From positions 1 to 35,462 of the forward strand of contig CAWJBD010000009.1 in assembly GCA_963841045.1 (NCBI GenBank): a stretch of DNA of 35,462 nt, written 5' to 3'. Source of the stretch: Aalborgiella sp963841045. GTDB lineage: Bacteria > Pseudomonadota > Gammaproteobacteria > Burkholderiales > Burkholderiaceae_C. The position numbers and the translations under genes are program-made. Positions 35,174 through 35,462 of the stretch are shown here, one piece after another; within the stretch, counting starts at the first letter, position 1; each line of letters starts with the position of its first letter. Under the pieces are notes generated by a model. The model was not told the origin of the DNA and ran no database searches. It saw only the letters and a list, made by a program, of their open reading frames with translations.

Positions 35174-35462
35174 ATGTCTTCAGCATCCATGTTCAGCACT
35201 GTCGAAATGGCCCCACGCGACCCAATTTTGGGTTTGAACGAACAATTCAACGCCGACACCAACCCCAACAAAGTCAACTTGGGCGTGGGTGTTTATTTTG
35301 ATGACACAGGCAAATTGCCTTTGCTGAAATGCGTGCAATCCGCAGAAGCCACCATGGCTGCCGCCCCCAAACCACGTGGCTATTTGCCGATTGACGGCAT
35401 TGTTGCTTACGATGCTGGCGTCAAAGCCTTGGTGTTTGGCGCTGACAGTGAACCCGTCAAAT
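35174..35462 (+). CDS. tyrB: Aromatic amino acid (aspartate-family) aminotransferase, N-terminal part
   Basis: The open frame starts at ATG 35174 with AGGA seven bases upstream and runs off the window at 96 residues. It reads FSTVEMAPRDPILGLNEQF, NPNKVNLGVGVYFDDTGKLP, then GYLPIDGIVAYDAGVKALVF. This is the N-terminus of class I PLP-dependent aminotransferases of the AspC/TyrB type, which interconvert aspartate or aromatic amino acids with their 2-oxo acids. The PLP lysine lies outside the window, so tyrB and aspC cannot be told apart; tyrB is chosen because an aromatic aminotransferase is the usual gene in related genomes. The 35060-35173 spacer holds no clear terminator. Confidence 0.88.
   Translation, partial: MSSASMFSTVEMAPRDPILGLNEQFNADTNPNKVNLGVGVYFDDTGKLPLLKCVQSAEATMAAAPKPRGYLPIDGIVAYDAGVKALVFGADSEPVK

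Overview
The window reads as chromosomal DNA from a betaproteobacterium of the order Burkholderiales, most like Comamonadaceae. This rests on gene order (ndk-rlmN-pilF-rodZ-ispG-hisS-yfgM-der, divergent rluD/bamD, odhA-odhB-lpdA-zapE, argD-argF) and on protein style. Base composition looks close to half GC by eye, with a few AT-richer accessory patches. No tRNA, rRNA, CRISPR, insertion sequence or prophage was seen.

Layout. 1-1200 (-): a two-gene chromate transporter (chrA type) that looks decayed. 1249-6500 (+): loosely spaced accessory genes (DUF1330 protein, YgiQ radical SAM protein, an AT-rich membrane orphan, PaaI-type thioesterase, YdeI/DUF1801 protein, VOC protein, DUF2164 protein). 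6624-14717 (-): a tightly packed housekeeping block ndk, rlmN, pilF, rodZ, ispG, hisS, yfgM, der, in which bamB is missing between yfgM and der. 15007-18303 (-): rluB, scpB, rluD. 18318-19178 (+): bamD, divergent from rluD and convergent with dinG (19194-21237, -). 21356-22105 (+): a PP2C phosphatase. 22092-29832 (-): odhA, odhB, lpdA, zapE and a secreted coiled-coil protein. 29833-30962: an odhA leader with a candidate cis-regulatory RNA, a broken membrane-protein gene and an interspersed repeat. 30963-35462 (+): argD, argF, an rhlE-type DEAD-box helicase with a structured leader, and the start of an aromatic aminotransferase gene.

How the genes work together. odhA/odhB/lpdA encode the complete 2-oxoglutarate dehydrogenase complex. 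argD/argF are two steps of arginine synthesis. rodZ, bamD, pilF and yfgM serve the cell envelope. rlmN, rluB, rluD, der and rhlE act on the ribosome or RNA.

The main oddity is frameshifts. odhA (five), odhB, lpdA, yfgM, pilF, dinG and rhlE are each broken relative to their families, and all eleven shifts are net +1, mostly one extra base. Two non-essential loci (chrA and a small membrane gene) carry mixed shifts. Insertion-type consensus errors are the simplest explanation, but this cannot be settled from one sequence. Other points of interest are a five-copy interspersed hairpin repeat, a tail motif shared by RluB and RhlE, and an odd 29-base insert in argF.
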